Positions 26,067-36,688 of a stretch of DNA of 64,000 bases are shown piece by piece. The stretch comes from Trichosporon coremiiforme. Taxonomy: Eukaryota; Basidiomycota; Tremellomycetes; Trichosporonales; Trichosporonaceae. Within the stretch, counting starts at the first letter, position 1. Each line of letters opens with the position of its first letter. The position numbers were made by a program, and so were the translations under genes. Where the stretch lies: NCBI GenBank assembly GCA_039545355.1, contig BCJJ01000002.1:1645518-1709517 (forward strand), written 5' to 3'. Under the pieces are notes generated by a model, which worked only from the letters and a program-made list of their open reading frames with translations, was not told the origin of the DNA and searched no databases.

Positions 26067-26143
26067 GGGGAAATCGTCTAGTGGTAAGACACAGACTTTG
26101 CATCCAATTGTCTGCAACCGGTGTTCGATTCACCGTTTCTCCA
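26067..26143 (+). tRNA. tRNA-Ala (anticodon TGC) with a 6-nt intron
   Basis: A complete cloverleaf can be drawn. Acceptor stem GGGGAAA (26067-26073) pairs with TTTCTCC (26136-26142), including a G3-U70 wobble, the alanine identity element, and discriminator A at 26143. The D arm is GTCT/AGAC with A-box sequence TAGTGGT. Anticodon stem CAGAC/GTCTG; T arm CGGTG/CACCG with B-box GTTCGATTC. The anticodon loop has 13 nt instead of 7. Placing a 6-nt intron (26103-26108) after position 37 leaves a standard loop TTTGCAT with anticodon TGC. TTTTT at 26147-26151 is a pol III terminator. CCA is not encoded, as expected. The alternative anticodon CCA (Trp) would require an intron in a non-standard place. 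Confidence 0.85.
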
Positions 26144-27833
26144 AAGTTTTTGGTCTTCCCCCTCCCATTCTTCTTCCACCTCCTCCGAACACGCTTCGCG
26201 CCAGCATCCCTCGAGCACTGCCCACCACGCTCACTACGTTTACGCTGCCAGTGCTCACAGCCAAGCCCATAGATTTCCGCTGAACTGAGGTTCAGTGACA
26301 CTTCCAAGCCCCATGGTTGTCCCATCACTCCGCTTGGCGTCGGAATTCAATGGAACCCCGCATCGTCATGGAAGACCCGCCCCCGAGTACGGAGTGATCG
26401 CAGCGAATGAGTGAACCATTGCCCGAAGAGATGCGCCATCGAGGACCTCGTTCGGCTTTCCCTGGGCCGGTACGACCGCGCCGTGACACGGGGTCCGCGG
26501 AATCGGTCGAAGAGACAACTCAGGCGCGAAGCCACTTCCAGAGCGCTTGCCCGATGTCAGGTGCATTCAGACTGGGCACAGAAAATGCGGAAGGATTGGG
26601 CTGCCCGCCTGGCTCACCGAACTCGCGGCTGCGGATGGGAGTTGCTTCTGATACGATTGGGATCCAATGATTGGCCATGGTGGGTGATTGTCGCCCGACG
26701 AGCATGAAACTTCACTCCGTGGACGGATCAAGATCCGGTATACCTGCCGACTAACCACTGGCGGCCCGCGGAGCCGGTTCTTGCGAGAGCGAAGGACGTG
26801 CGATATCACACGAAAGAGGCGGAGACTGTCGCCTTTTCGCCGATCCCCCTCCACGTCACGCCGGGCATCCGAGAACCAGCAATGCATCTAACAAGGCATC
26901 GCGCCCATGGGCTGAGGGGATAGAGTTCAAACAATTGGGCTCGCGAAGGGTGCTACGGGCGCCGCCGAAGTAACCGACTCGATCTGCGATAACGGCGTCT
27001 TGGGGCTGGAGCTGGTTCTAGGAATGGCTCTGGGGCGGGGAACGCCTTCGGCGTGCCAACGGCATGAGGCAGGTTCCGCGTTCTTCGTCCCCATCTGAGC
27101 TTCATCAAAGGGATCGCTCACCGTAGCCAAGCTCTGGGTTGGGTCTACAGAGGCGCCACCGACGAATGTTCACTCGGCCCGCTGCAGCTGATCCTCGGCG
27201 TGCTTACTCTCCACCAATTACAGTGCGGAGCCGTCGAAGCCGCACAACCTATCTGGCTGGCGCACACCCCGTGTCGAGGGCCCATCGTCAGCTGAGCATT
27301 GGCTGACAGTTGGATGGACCGGGACGTCAGCCCCATTCTTCCCTCGGCCTGTCTCGATGCAGCAGGCAACTGCGGTGACCCTCGTAGTGGGACCTGTGTC
27401 TCACGGGAGAAGCGCTCAGACTGCCGGATGCTGTCGTTTGAGCCTAGATACTGTCGTCCAAGTCGAGTGCTCAGCGCGTTTCTAATACTGCTCGTAGCGC
27501 GCAGCCCATGGTCCTCGTAGGGCACCGTCATCGTCACTCTACCCGAAAGACAAGGTTCACCGCAGCACGCCACGCCCGATTGCAGGGGCTATGGGCTCAG
27601 AAGACTCGTGCCCCTGAGATGTTCTGAGCACTATGCTCATGTCCGAGTTGCGCGATCTTGTCCCTCGCCGCCCGGGACACTGTCGCCCAACGTCTTTCTC
27701 TGTTTCTTAGCTCAGGAAAATCAAGGGAGATGGGATTTTTGGCGCAAGTTGAGCTCGCAACATCCGCCCATGGATGGACATTTGACGTCCGAGAAGACGG
27801 TGGGAGGTCAATCTCATGATATTCCTGGACCGG
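26144..27833. other. Gene-poor region, part 2
   Basis: About 1.7 kb between the tRNA and the promoter of the peptidoglycan peptidase gene. Short open frames exist on both strands, but none has a recognisable domain or convincing splice structure. Apart from the pol III T-run directly after the tRNA, nothing further was seen. Confidence 0.45.
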
Positions 27834-27840
27834 TATATAA
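27834..27840 (+). promoter_or_regulatory. TATA box of the peptidoglycan peptidase gene
   Basis: TATATAA lies 57 bp before the start codon at 27897, similar in spacing to the TATA-like box of enolase. This indicates that the gene has a eukaryotic-type promoter. Confidence 0.5.
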
Positions 27841-27896
27841 TCAGCCCGCCATGACCGCCCAGGAATCTCACAACAACAACAGCAAGGACAGCCACG

Positions 27897-29007
27897 ATGC
27901 GTTTCGCTCCCCTCGCCACTCTCATCGCCCCTCTTGCGGCTCTCTCGGCCATCGCTGCCCCCACTCCGGAAACCGCCAACATCACTATCCGTGACGAGGC
28001 CGAGCTCATTGTCGGCCGTGCTCTTGGTGCCGTCGACCCTGCCACGGGCTCTCTCGCCAACGTCGAGCGCGAAGTGAGTCCAGCGAGCTATGAGCACAAT
28101 GTGAAAGACCCCAGCTAATCAGTCCCAGGTCGCCAACGTCGAGATCGCTGCCTGTGGCCATGCTACTCGTGATGTCGGGAAAGATGCTTTCGTCACTGCC
28201 AATAGCGGTATTCACTCGACCCAGTGCCTGCAGTACCTCCTGACCGCCCGCGGATTCCGCACCGATCGCGACGGTATTCTTGGCGCCGACACGATTGCGC
28301 AGATCAAGGCATTCCAGAAGTCCAAGGGGCTCACTGCTGACGGTTCTGCTGGACCAGCCACTCTCAGCGCCCTCATTGCCCTCGTCGAAAGCGGAGACAC
28401 CGGTGTTTTCGCCAAGGCTGCCCAGAAGGGCCTGAACAAGTTTGGCGCCAAGCTCGAGATAGACGGCATCTTTGGCGCCAGCTCGGTGACCGCCACCAAG
28501 AAGCTGCAGACCGCCAATGGCCTGACCGCCAGCGGCAAGGTGGGAGGCAGCACCTGGTCACTCTTCTTTGGGGGCGCTGGCAAGATGGCAGCGAACTGCG
28601 ACAGCGTCAAGTCCACCGTGTCGAAGAGTGCCACCGAGCTTGTCGGCGCCTTCCGGGTACACAAGTGCATCGCCCCCAACTTCAAGGCGATGCTCGCTGC
28701 CGCCAAGGCTGATGGCATCACGCTCACGCACAACTCGTCCTGGCGCGATGTCAGTGAGCAGATTGAGCTCCGCAAGCAGCATTGCGGCACGACACACTAC
28801 GACATTTGGGAGAAGCCCTCAAATCAATGTAGCCCTCATACCACTATCCCCGGCACGTCGCGCCACGAGCGCGGGCTCGCGATCGATTTCTCCAACTGCA
28901 ATACAAAAGCGACTGCGTGCTTCAAGTGGTTGAGCGCCAACGCGGCCAAGTATCACTTCAAGAACTACCCTCCCGAGGAGTGGCACTGGTCGTACGACGG
29001 CTATTAA
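27897..29007 (+). CDS. Secreted bacterial-type peptidoglycan peptidase (two PG-binding domains + VanY/M15)
   Basis: Two exons, 27897-28073 and 28129-29007 (GT-AG intron of 55 nt), give 351 residues. Residues 1-20 are a signal peptide (MRFAPLATLIAPLAALSAIA). Two PG_binding_1 repeats follow, roughly 85-140 (CLQYLLTARGFRTDRDGILG, then IKAFQKSKGLTADG) and 145-200 (GLNKFGAKLEIDGIFG, then KKLQTANGLTASGKVG). The C-terminal domain is VanY-type M15 D-Ala-D-Ala carboxypeptidase: SSWRDVSEQIELRKQHCG, zinc site SRHERGLAIDFS (His and Asp ligands) and EWHWSY (third His). All catalytic motifs appear intact. The domain order and the Cys-containing M15 subtype are typical of actinobacterial cell-wall enzymes and endolysins; fungi have no peptidoglycan. 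Horizontal transfer followed by intron gain and secretion is therefore inferred, with a role against bacteria. The gene stands alone in a gene-poor stretch. Confidence 0.9.
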
Positions 29008-30677
29008 GCTTGTAAATGTAGCAGGTACACGTAACTGGTCTGAGCGAGAAATATCAAAGGATATGGCTGCCGCAGCGCTGTGCAGGTAGTCACGTATCAC
29101 TGACCAGTGCTATCTAACAGGCGCTCCGCAAATCGCCAAGTCCGACAAGGCTCGCTGATTGTGCGCAGGGCGCGGTGTCCGGAATCGTCGAGACTACAGG
29201 AGGTTGCGCTGTGTTCCAACTCTCAGCTTCTAACTGGGGTAGATGCACCGTGTTCGTCTCTACGAAGCCTCCCAAAGGCGCACAAGCCGGCGTCCGCGTT
29301 CGAAATCACAGGGCACGGTGTTCGGAGGGTTCAAAGTACTGACCTGGTCCATCGGAGGAGGTCTGCGGCAGTCGAGGTCTGGCTGGCTTCATGCCCGTGC
29401 AAAGAAATACAGCACCGCCGACGTCCTCTGCAGAGCCCTTACTGAGCCCCTCGCTCAGAAGGCTGCACGCGCACACATCCTCTACTCGGAATACCCAACA
29501 ACTTACATGAGACAGTGCGGGGGTCCTAAAGATGTGATTCACGGCCACCGTTGGAAGACTTGCTTTTCGCTTCCCGTTGACGCCATTGAGCTTCGTCCTC
29601 ACTTAATGCTGCGAACCAATCGCGGAATTTGCAGTCGGTCAATGATAGTGTGTAGATCTCTTCGCTTGGATCGGGCGTACGGCGGGTGCTGGTACGGAAT
29701 TGTGCTGTGTGGGATGCGGGCAGAAGAGCACAGCGGGCGATGGTTCGGTTGGTGCCTTGGCGCAGCGAAACGGTGGCGGGGCCGGGGGCCGATGGCTGCG
29801 GATTCGGTGGGCACCGCTGGTCACCGCGGGTCGTATGGGCAGCGCGGCGGAGCTTGCGGAGGAAGGGTCAGCCAAGCACACCGAGGATCCGAGGACGTGA
29901 GACGGAGCGGTGGCATGCAAGGCATGGGACGCAGATGTGTCACCCTGGTCCAGCGAGAGCACTGTTCCAGGAACAATCATGGCCGGCATGGTCCTGAGTG
30001 TCCTGAATCGTCTAGATGACAACAAACGAGGTGCTGCCGTGATGCCCTCTGACATTGAGATTTGCATGGGACCTGTGTCGGTCGCTTACAACCTTGATTG
30101 GGCCGTGATAACTTTTCCTGAGCGAGACCATGGCCCCATACATCATACACCCCATCAGAGCAGAGGCCACTCTGCGTCAGTATGTGTCGTCTCGCTGGTA
30201 CAGTGGTGTAATGACGTGCTATGCAACCACACCGCAAGCGCACGAGCCAAGCATGCAGACCAGCTGCTAGACGCTCCCATCAGCCGTGTAGCTTTTCAGC
30301 TGCCAGACTGGAACGGCGGCCTGCACCTGAGTCGGCCCCAGACCGCAGGCTGATACGTCAGAAGTCGCTTGTCGCGTAGGCCAGCGTCAACATTACAAAA
30401 CCTCCCACCCCAACTTTACTCTTCCTACTCCCTCATCCCCATCTCGACCAGTACTCCGTGGCTGACGAGAAAGGAGTACACTGCATTGCACCCCGAACGA
30501 CAAGCTCCCGCGCCGACAGGCAGGCCAGCACGAGATTAATACAACCCGTACCATCGCTGCTCATCACAAAACACCAAGGATTGCATTCCGGGCAGCCAAG
30601 GACGAGATCTTCCCCGTGACTAAGCAGCTCCGATTGGCGTCGATCGTCGATTTGCCAAGCTGGATCCCAACACCAAG
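29008..30677. other. Gene-poor region before the amino-acid permease
   Basis: About 1.7 kb with only short unsupported open frames. A C/T/A-rich tract from about 30395 to 30450 and the following 200 bp probably form the promoter and leader of the permease. No RNA gene or repeat was recognised. Confidence 0.45.
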
Positions 30678-32385
30678 ATGGTGAGTAGACCAGCTGATGG
30701 ACATGTGAGCATCTGGGCACCGGCACCCTGCCGATCCCGGCCATCGCTATTCGCCACGACGCGATCGGCTCCCTGCCCATCGCTGTCGGTGGCGGTGGCT
30801 GCAATGTTTATGTAGCCGGTGCATAAACTCAGCCCGTTGCCGGATCCGGTATGCCCTGTGCGTTGTGGGCCCGATGACACCCACGGTCCATTGCGCCCTG
30901 CACAAGTGTCACTACACACGAAGCGCTTGCAGCTGACTCGAGCAGAGCCCGTTCCGAACGAAAAAGGACATCGAGAAGGAGTCGTATGCAACTGGGGACG
31001 AGGCGCCGCGCGTGCGCGTCAATGATGACAACACTTCGTACGACTCGAGCCAGTTCGCAGAGCTGGCTGCGAAGGAGGAGGGGCACGACATCAAGTTCCG
31101 CACCTTGACTTGGAAGAAGGCGACACTGCTGCTTTTCGGGGAGTACGTGTGTCTCGCTATCCTGGCCTTGCCGTGGTGTTTATCAGTGCCGGGGTGGACG
31201 TGCGGTCTCATTGTGCTCGTCGCGCTCGGCTTCTTCTGCTGGTACACGTCCTACACGTTGTGGCAGTGGTACATGCGCCACCCGGAGTCGACGGACATGG
31301 TGGACATTGCTGCGACGCTATTCCCGCGCTTCCCGTGGCTTGCGCGCGAGCTGACCGGCTTCTTCCTACTCGTGAATAACGTGATGCTCATCGGCTTCCA
31401 CGTGTTCACCGGTGCCAAGATCCTGAACACGCTCTCCGAACACAGCATGTGCACTGTGGCTTTCCAGGGCTTCAGCGCGATCATGGGCATCGTCTTCTCG
31501 CTCCCTCGCACGCTCAAGGACGTGTCAAAGATGGGTGTCTTCAGCGCCATCTCCATGGGCATTGCGATCATCCTCGCCCTCATCTTCTCGGGCATCGAGG
31601 ACCACCCCCTCGGCGGCTATGGCGGCAAATGGCCCGAGCTCGGACCTGTCCGCACGACCAGCGGATTCCCGAGTCCGGAGCCGGACTTCGTCGGCGGCCT
31701 CAACGCGGTGCTTAACATGGCCTTCCTCTGGAACGGCCAGATCCTGTACCCCTCCTTTATTGCGGAGATGAAGGAGCCCAAGGACTTTCCCAAGGCGCTG
31801 GCGGCATTGACTGCGCTCGAGATGGCGCTCTTCGTCGTTGTGTCCGCCGTCGGCTACTTCTACCTCGGACAGTACGCGCAAGCTCCCATGATGGGCTCGT
31901 TCGTGAACCCCAGTTATCGCAAGGCTGCGTTCGCCTTCGTGCTCCCGCCCACAATCATTATCGGCGGAATTTATTCGAATGTGACGTCGAAATACGTTTA
32001 CCGACGGATTCTTGGCAACTCCCGTCACGCTCACTCCAATACCGTTCTCGGTTGGGGCACCTGGCTCTTCATTGTCTTCCTTATCTGGACAGTAGCCTTT
32101 TTGCTAGGGAATGTCATCCCCTCGATGGGAGACTTCCTATCGATCATCTCAAGCTCCTGTACGAGTTGGTTCGGGTTCATCTTCTGGTCGGTGGCCTATT
32201 ATCGGATGAACAAGGAGCGCCTTTTCAAGGGGCCCTTGAAATGTTTCACGACGTTTGTGAACGTGCTTATCCTCGGCTTTGGACTGCTCATGCTCGGCGG
32301 GGGCTTGTACACGAGTATCGAGGCGATCATCCTCGACTACGAGGGCCCCGTGAGAGGGACGTTCTCGTGCGCGGACAACCAGTAA
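30678..32385 (+). CDS. Amino-acid permease of the AAAP (Mtr/Avt) family
   Basis: Proton-coupled amino-acid transporter of the plasma membrane or vacuole. The main exon is 30946-32385. No in-frame Met precedes the conserved core, so the start must be on an upstream exon. The best candidate is the ATG at 30678-30680, immediately followed by donor GTGAGT; the 265-nt intron ends in CTGACTCGAGCAG. This gives about 480 residues starting MSPFRTKKDIEKES. The core begins DIKFRTLTWKKATLLLFGEY, the family's usual first helix, then VCLAILALPWCLSV, and about ten to eleven hydrophobic segments end near residue 465. The NGQILYPSFIAEMKEPKDFP loop is typical of the fungal Mtr-like (neutral amino acid) branch. 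A Tc1-type transposon begins 29 bp after the stop, so the mRNA 3' end probably lies in, or has been altered by, the element. Confidence 0.88.
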
Positions 32386-32414
32386 GATGGTGGGGGTTCG
32401 TGGCGTTTAGATTA

Positions 32415-32441
32415 AACTAGGGTCACAGGTTAAGTCGAACG
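32415..32441 (+). repeat. Left terminal inverted repeat
   Basis: 27-bp repeat beginning AACTAGGGTCACAGG directly after the TA target-site dinucleotide; exact inverted match to 34145-34171. Confidence 0.95.
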
Positions 32442-32856
32442 GATGCGCACGGTCCCGTCATCGTCAACCTCGCCGTGGCTCATGTTCTGATCCATAACTC
32501 ATGCAACGGTACTCTTTATGCCTAGAAACTCCGCGTAGAGCCGAAAGGAATGCTTGGCAGCTCGGACAAATGGAGCTGCAGAGCGCACCGTGCATACTGG
32601 CCACCACACCACCACAATAAAGCTGCATGTCACCACCCTCCTTATCGCCCTAGATCTCAGCCACCGAGGCCTGTGCTTGCCCCAAATCTTTCATGTATCA
32701 AGCTCCGAAGCTGGGCTTTTGGAAAATCCAAGAATTGAGTCGAAACCATGCATATCGGCAGCGGAGTCCGTCCGACTGTCCATCTTTGTGGCATATAAGC
32801 CTCCTTGAGTGCCACTTCTCTTCCACAACAGCTCTACCTCATCAGAACTTGCAGCT

Positions 32857-33997
32857 ATGCCTCGCCCTTGCCTCACACCTCGCCGCCGCGCCAAGATTGC
32901 GTCCTTGGCTCGCTACCGCAGCTATTCCTCTGTCGCCTGGGAGTACAACATCGCCAAGAGCACTGTGGGTTACTGTGTGATGTTAGCTCGCCTCCAGGCT
33001 CTCATTCCACCTGCTCTGGCTGTTCTGAACCCTGTCCAGGGGATCCGCATCCCCCGCAGCCACACCAAGCTCACTCCCGACAACCTCAGAGCGATCTACG
33101 AGGTCTTTGAGGCTCAGCCCTTCGCCAGCAATCGTGAGGTGTTGGACACTCTTGCAGACAGAGACATTGTCCTCTCTCTCATGACTCTGCGCCGTGCACG
33201 TCGCCAGCTTGGTTATGGCCGCTTTGTGGCTCTTGTGCGGCCGTATCTAAGCCCCCTTCACAAGGAGAAGCGTCTCGCTTATGCTCTTGAGCAGCAGCGA
33301 CTCTTCCAAGAGTGGAGGAAGGTGATCTTCTGTGACGAGGTCCCTCTCTACATTGACCAGCTCCACAGAGCATATGTGACGCGCCCCATCGGTTCTGACC
33401 GTGCCAATGAGCGGTGAGTGTCTTTCCTGACGTTCTACATGCTGTGGAAGAGTGCTGACACTCAGGTACATCCAGTACACCTTCAGATCGAGCTGTGGGT
33501 CGATTATGTGCTGGGGGGCTATCTGGTATGGCGGCAAGTCGAAGCTGGTGTGGTTTGACACCTCCCAGTCGACCTCCAAGCGCAAGGGAGTCAATGCGGC
33601 CATCTATCGCACCCAGGTGACTGAGAAGGAGTTGTTTGATTGCTGGAAGCGTGTCAAGACTCAGTGGCGTGGTTATGGCTTGCCCTGGGTTGTAGAGGAC
33701 AACGCTGTCGTCCACACAGCCAAGGCCACCCGTGGCAAGGCAGAGCAACTTGGCATGCGCTTCCTGCCTCACCCTCCCTGCTCTCCTTGCCTCAACCCCA
33801 TTGAGAACCTTTGGAGCAACCTCAAGCGCCGCCTGGCCCGTCTCAACCCTCGTCCCACCACCCAGGAGGGGCTATTCGCTGCCGCTACGGAGCTCTGGAA
33901 CACCTATGATCAGAATGAGATCGACCGACTTATCATGTCCATGCCTAACAGGATCAAGGACACCATCTCTGCTAATGGAGGACACATTAAGTATTGA
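32857..33997 (+). CDS. Tc1-type DDE transposase
   Basis: Exons 32857-33413 and 33466-33997 give 362 residues; an in-frame Met 16 codons upstream (32809) would give 378. The N-terminus is a paired helix-turn-helix type DNA-binding region (RRAKIASLARYRSYSSVAWE, YNIAKSTVGYCV). It is followed by a second HTH-like stretch with SNREVLDTLADRD and LRRARRQLGYG. The catalytic domain shows the acidic triad: Asp in VIFCDE, Asp in VVEDNAVVH, and Glu in NPIENLW. The second Asp and the Glu are separated by 34 residues, the DD34E spacing of the Tc1 group. HPPCSPCLNPIENLW departs slightly from the usual PAQSPDLNPIE. The intron (33414-33465) lies before the conserved segment containing MCWGAIWYGGKS. No stop or frameshift was found, so activity is possible. 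Confidence 0.92.
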
Positions 33998-34144
33998 TCC
34001 CAGGTGCACCATGCTTCGTATATAGGTTACCAAGACTCCCATGCACGTGGAACAACTGTTTATAGAGCAAGAAACATGCATATGCATGAGTTATTCGTGG
34101 TTGCAGCGAGGTCGACAGTTCACGGCCTCGTTTGTGGCACCACT

Positions 34145-34171
34145 CGTTCGACTTAACCTGTGACCCTAGTT
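34145..34171 (-). repeat. Right terminal inverted repeat
   Basis: 27-bp inverted copy of 32415-32441, ending CCCTAGTT just before the second TA of the target site. Confidence 0.95.
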
Positions 34172-34541
34172 TACATAATCGTTAGGAATACAGTTACTTC
34201 GTTGTCGATACATACATAAACTGATATGCACTTAGATCTCAAGAGCGATAGCAGAGTGTTAAGAGTGGGTTATTCCCGGTGGTATGGGGGTCAGAGGTGC
34301 CGTCAATGTTGGTTGACGTCGCCATGGACCCACCACGAGCTCAATGATTCCAAGCGGCCACCTGTCACCCGGCGCACGATCTGTGCTTGCACTTTGAACT
34401 CGTCAGGTAGGACGTGAACGTTTGCATTCGCCTGCCATTAACTGTGCAGCTATTCCGGTAAGACGATGAGGCTTCACTTGTCTTCGTGATAAACATTGAG
34501 ACGATTCACTACCCTTCGCACTACCCTTCGCACACCACTCC
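34172..34541. other. Intergenic region, no gene seen
   Basis: About 370 bp between the transposon and the end of the F-box gene. The short tandem repetition CACTACCCTTCG at 34508-34530 is the only structure noted. Part of it was probably the original 3' flank of the permease gene. Confidence 0.4.
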
Positions 34542-36688
34542 TCAGTCCATACCGAACGTCCACACCTTGACGCACATGCCGAACCCGTCAACAGCCTCTG
34601 CAGGTGGGTAGCTCACATGCCCCGAGTCGGCGCCGCCGGTTGCCTCAACCTCACCACCCGCCCAGTAGGTCAGGTAGATGCTGCGCGCATCCGCCTGAAC
34701 GCAGGACGAGAACTTCATCGCCTGCGGATGGTTCCCCAACAGCACGTGCGCACGGAGCGTGGGTCGCTGTCTGTCGAGCGAGTCGAGCGCATCTTCCTCC
34801 GGAATTTCTGGGAACTTCTTTCCGTTCAGAAGGATCACGTTGAAGGACTGCATGTCAGCCAAAGCAACCAGGCGGGGAGGAGTTCACCGTGCAGAGGACA
34901 ATGTGGTCACGGTAGGTTGTCAGCTGGCGGATGACGGTGCCGAGGCCGATGAGCATTGTGTGCTTCTTAACGTAAGCCGCGCGCTGGGTCTCAAGCAAGT
35001 CGGCCGCGGCACGGAACACATCCCTGTAATGGCGCACAATGAAAATGGCGCCCGTCTTGGTCGTGCACACGAGGTCGGTCGAGGTATAGTGGCACCTGCG
35101 TGTCAGCTGATGCGAAATTACCTCAGCTCACGCAGAGAACGAGTACTCGATGTCCTCGGGCTTGTCGATCTTGACACGGAGCCCGTGCATTGCGACACCT
35201 CGCGCGACCGCCTCGTCGAACCCACTCTCGCCCTCCGCATAACCGGGCACTAGCGCGCGACCGATGGGGGCCGGAACACCACTCATGAGTGTCGACGATT
35301 GGGCGCGCTTGCGCTCGTCGTCAGGCACCGCCTTGAAGTCATCAGCGAGCGAGAGGGAGTACGCGAAACACGCTGTGTCCTTGGCCGCTGACCGCGTCGG
35401 CGGGAATGCCAGGAGGTGCTTGTTTGTGTGCCGGGAGTAAACATGCATCTGTCGGTCGAGGCAAACGAAGACGTAGTCGTCGTCCAGTTCAATGTACTGC
35501 TGTTAGTCGCATGACTAATATGGGTCAACTCACGTTCGGACGCCCAATGTTCACCCAGTCCCGTTCGATCCGCTGCATTGGCTTGTCCTCCTCTAAGTGC
35601 CAGATGTAGATCGCATTACTGCCGCACGCAGCCACGACGGCCTTGGCGTCGGGTGTGTCCGCCTTATCAACATGAAGGCGGAAGGCGAGGCAACGCGATG
35701 GGGGCTGCAGAGTCTGGTAGTGCGCGAGGTGCCCGCGTGGCAGCGGGCCATCGGGCCGGTTCGGGCAGAAGACCTTGGGATGCGTGAACGAGACTGCGGT
35801 AGCGGAGAGGGGAGACTGGCCGACCTTTGGAAGTGAGTCGCGCGCGCGGGCCTCGCCTGTGCGCCAGACCTCCAAGGCAGTGTTGTCTACCGTCAGTCGC
35901 CGGTTCTTCCATAGGTGACTCACCATTGTCGTCATCGACGTTGAAGCCCAACGCAGGGTCGATGATACCTGGCCGGTTGAACACGACATAGCCGCGACCT
36001 GCTTCCAGGTGCGCATACCCATCAAGTCCTTCGATGCAGAAGATAGGACGCGAAGTGTGCTGATCTACAGTGATGAGACCGTTGCGATGTGTCTGGCGCG
36101 AAGTGCACAGGAGAATGTCCTGCTCCAAGATCGACTTGATGCGCCACACGGTGTTGGTCGGGGGCGTGATCCACCGCAGCCGACATCGGGCGAGACTCCA
36201 TGCGTTTTGAAGACTGCGGTGTGCTTCGCCTTGGCGATAAATCAGTACGTGCTTCGAGCGCCTAAAGTTCCAATCGACTCACAGACATAGCGCCAGTTCA
36301 CGCGGGTGCGTCGTTTACCGTCAACGTTGCCCTTGGTCTCCATGGGGTCCGCGTCATGGGCGACATCGGACCAGTCCCACTCCGGCAGCTCTCGCATCGC
36401 GGTGGCGGGGGTCTCCAGCAGCCGGTAGACATTGAACGCGATGGGGCGTCGGTCATACTCGTCAATGCCCCAGATCCCGTTCTTTGCGAGGTTGTTACAT
36501 GTCTGGAGGTCAAACGGCTCCACTCCGTCGACCAGGCTAGCGTGTCTCCACAGCCCGCTGCTGTGGGCCCGAGCACAGGCGAGCCAGGATTTGGTCACGA
36601 GCTCGGAGGAGCAGAGGTCGTTGACCCCGAGGTTGGAGAGGACCTCGACGAAGATGTCTTCGCCAAGGGTGGTGAGAGGATCCTGCAT
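34542..36688 (-). CDS. F-box protein with a beta-propeller-like C-terminal region
   Basis: Likely substrate receptor of an SCF ubiquitin ligase. Exons in transcription order: 36688-36287, 36251-35924, 35886-35534, 35499-35132, 35095-34888, 34847-34542, about 654 residues. The first intron is only 35 nt and uses a weak GTCTGT donor. Residues 5-50 form the F-box (LTTLGEDIFVEVLSNLGVND, LCSSELVTKSWLACARAHSS). The canonical downstream segment is NWRYHVLIYRQGEAHRSLQN, then TNTVWRIKSILEQDILLCTS. Repeated strand patterns follow (GLITVDQHTSRPIFCIEG, AVVAACGSNAIYIWHLEED, DDDYVFVCLDRQMHVYSR, TSTDLVCTTKTGAIFIVR), which suggest a WD-like propeller. The protein ends VCVKVWTFGMD. An upstream in-frame Met exists, but the F-box sits naturally next to the chosen start. 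A run of 15 G lies about 237 bp upstream. Confidence 0.78.

Larger units (their letters stand above)
32415..34171 (+). mobile_element. Tc1/mariner-type DNA transposon, structurally complete
   Basis: A 1757-bp element bounded by perfect 27-bp terminal inverted repeats (32415-32441 and 34145-34171, outer ends AACTAGGGTCAC... and its complement). It is flanked on both sides by the TA dinucleotide (32413-32414 and 34172-34173) that this superfamily duplicates on insertion. It encodes one transposase with an intact reading frame across one GT-AG intron. About 370 bp of non-coding DNA precede the gene and about 150 bp follow it. The repeats being identical and the gene uninterrupted suggests a recent insertion. 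It lies directly downstream of the amino-acid permease. Confidence 0.93.

Noticed and set aside
26411..26707. Arg-rich frame (98 codons) downstream of the tRNA
   Set aside because: No recognisable family, overlaps several equally long frames on both strands.
28212..28790. 192-codon frame opposite the peptidoglycan peptidase
   Set aside because: Antisense reading of a gene with intact domain motifs; no start context or domain of its own.
29242..30019. 258-codon frame in the gene-poor region after the peptidase
   Set aside because: Low-complexity Arg/Gly/Trp composition, no domain, no splice continuation; treated as chance open frame.
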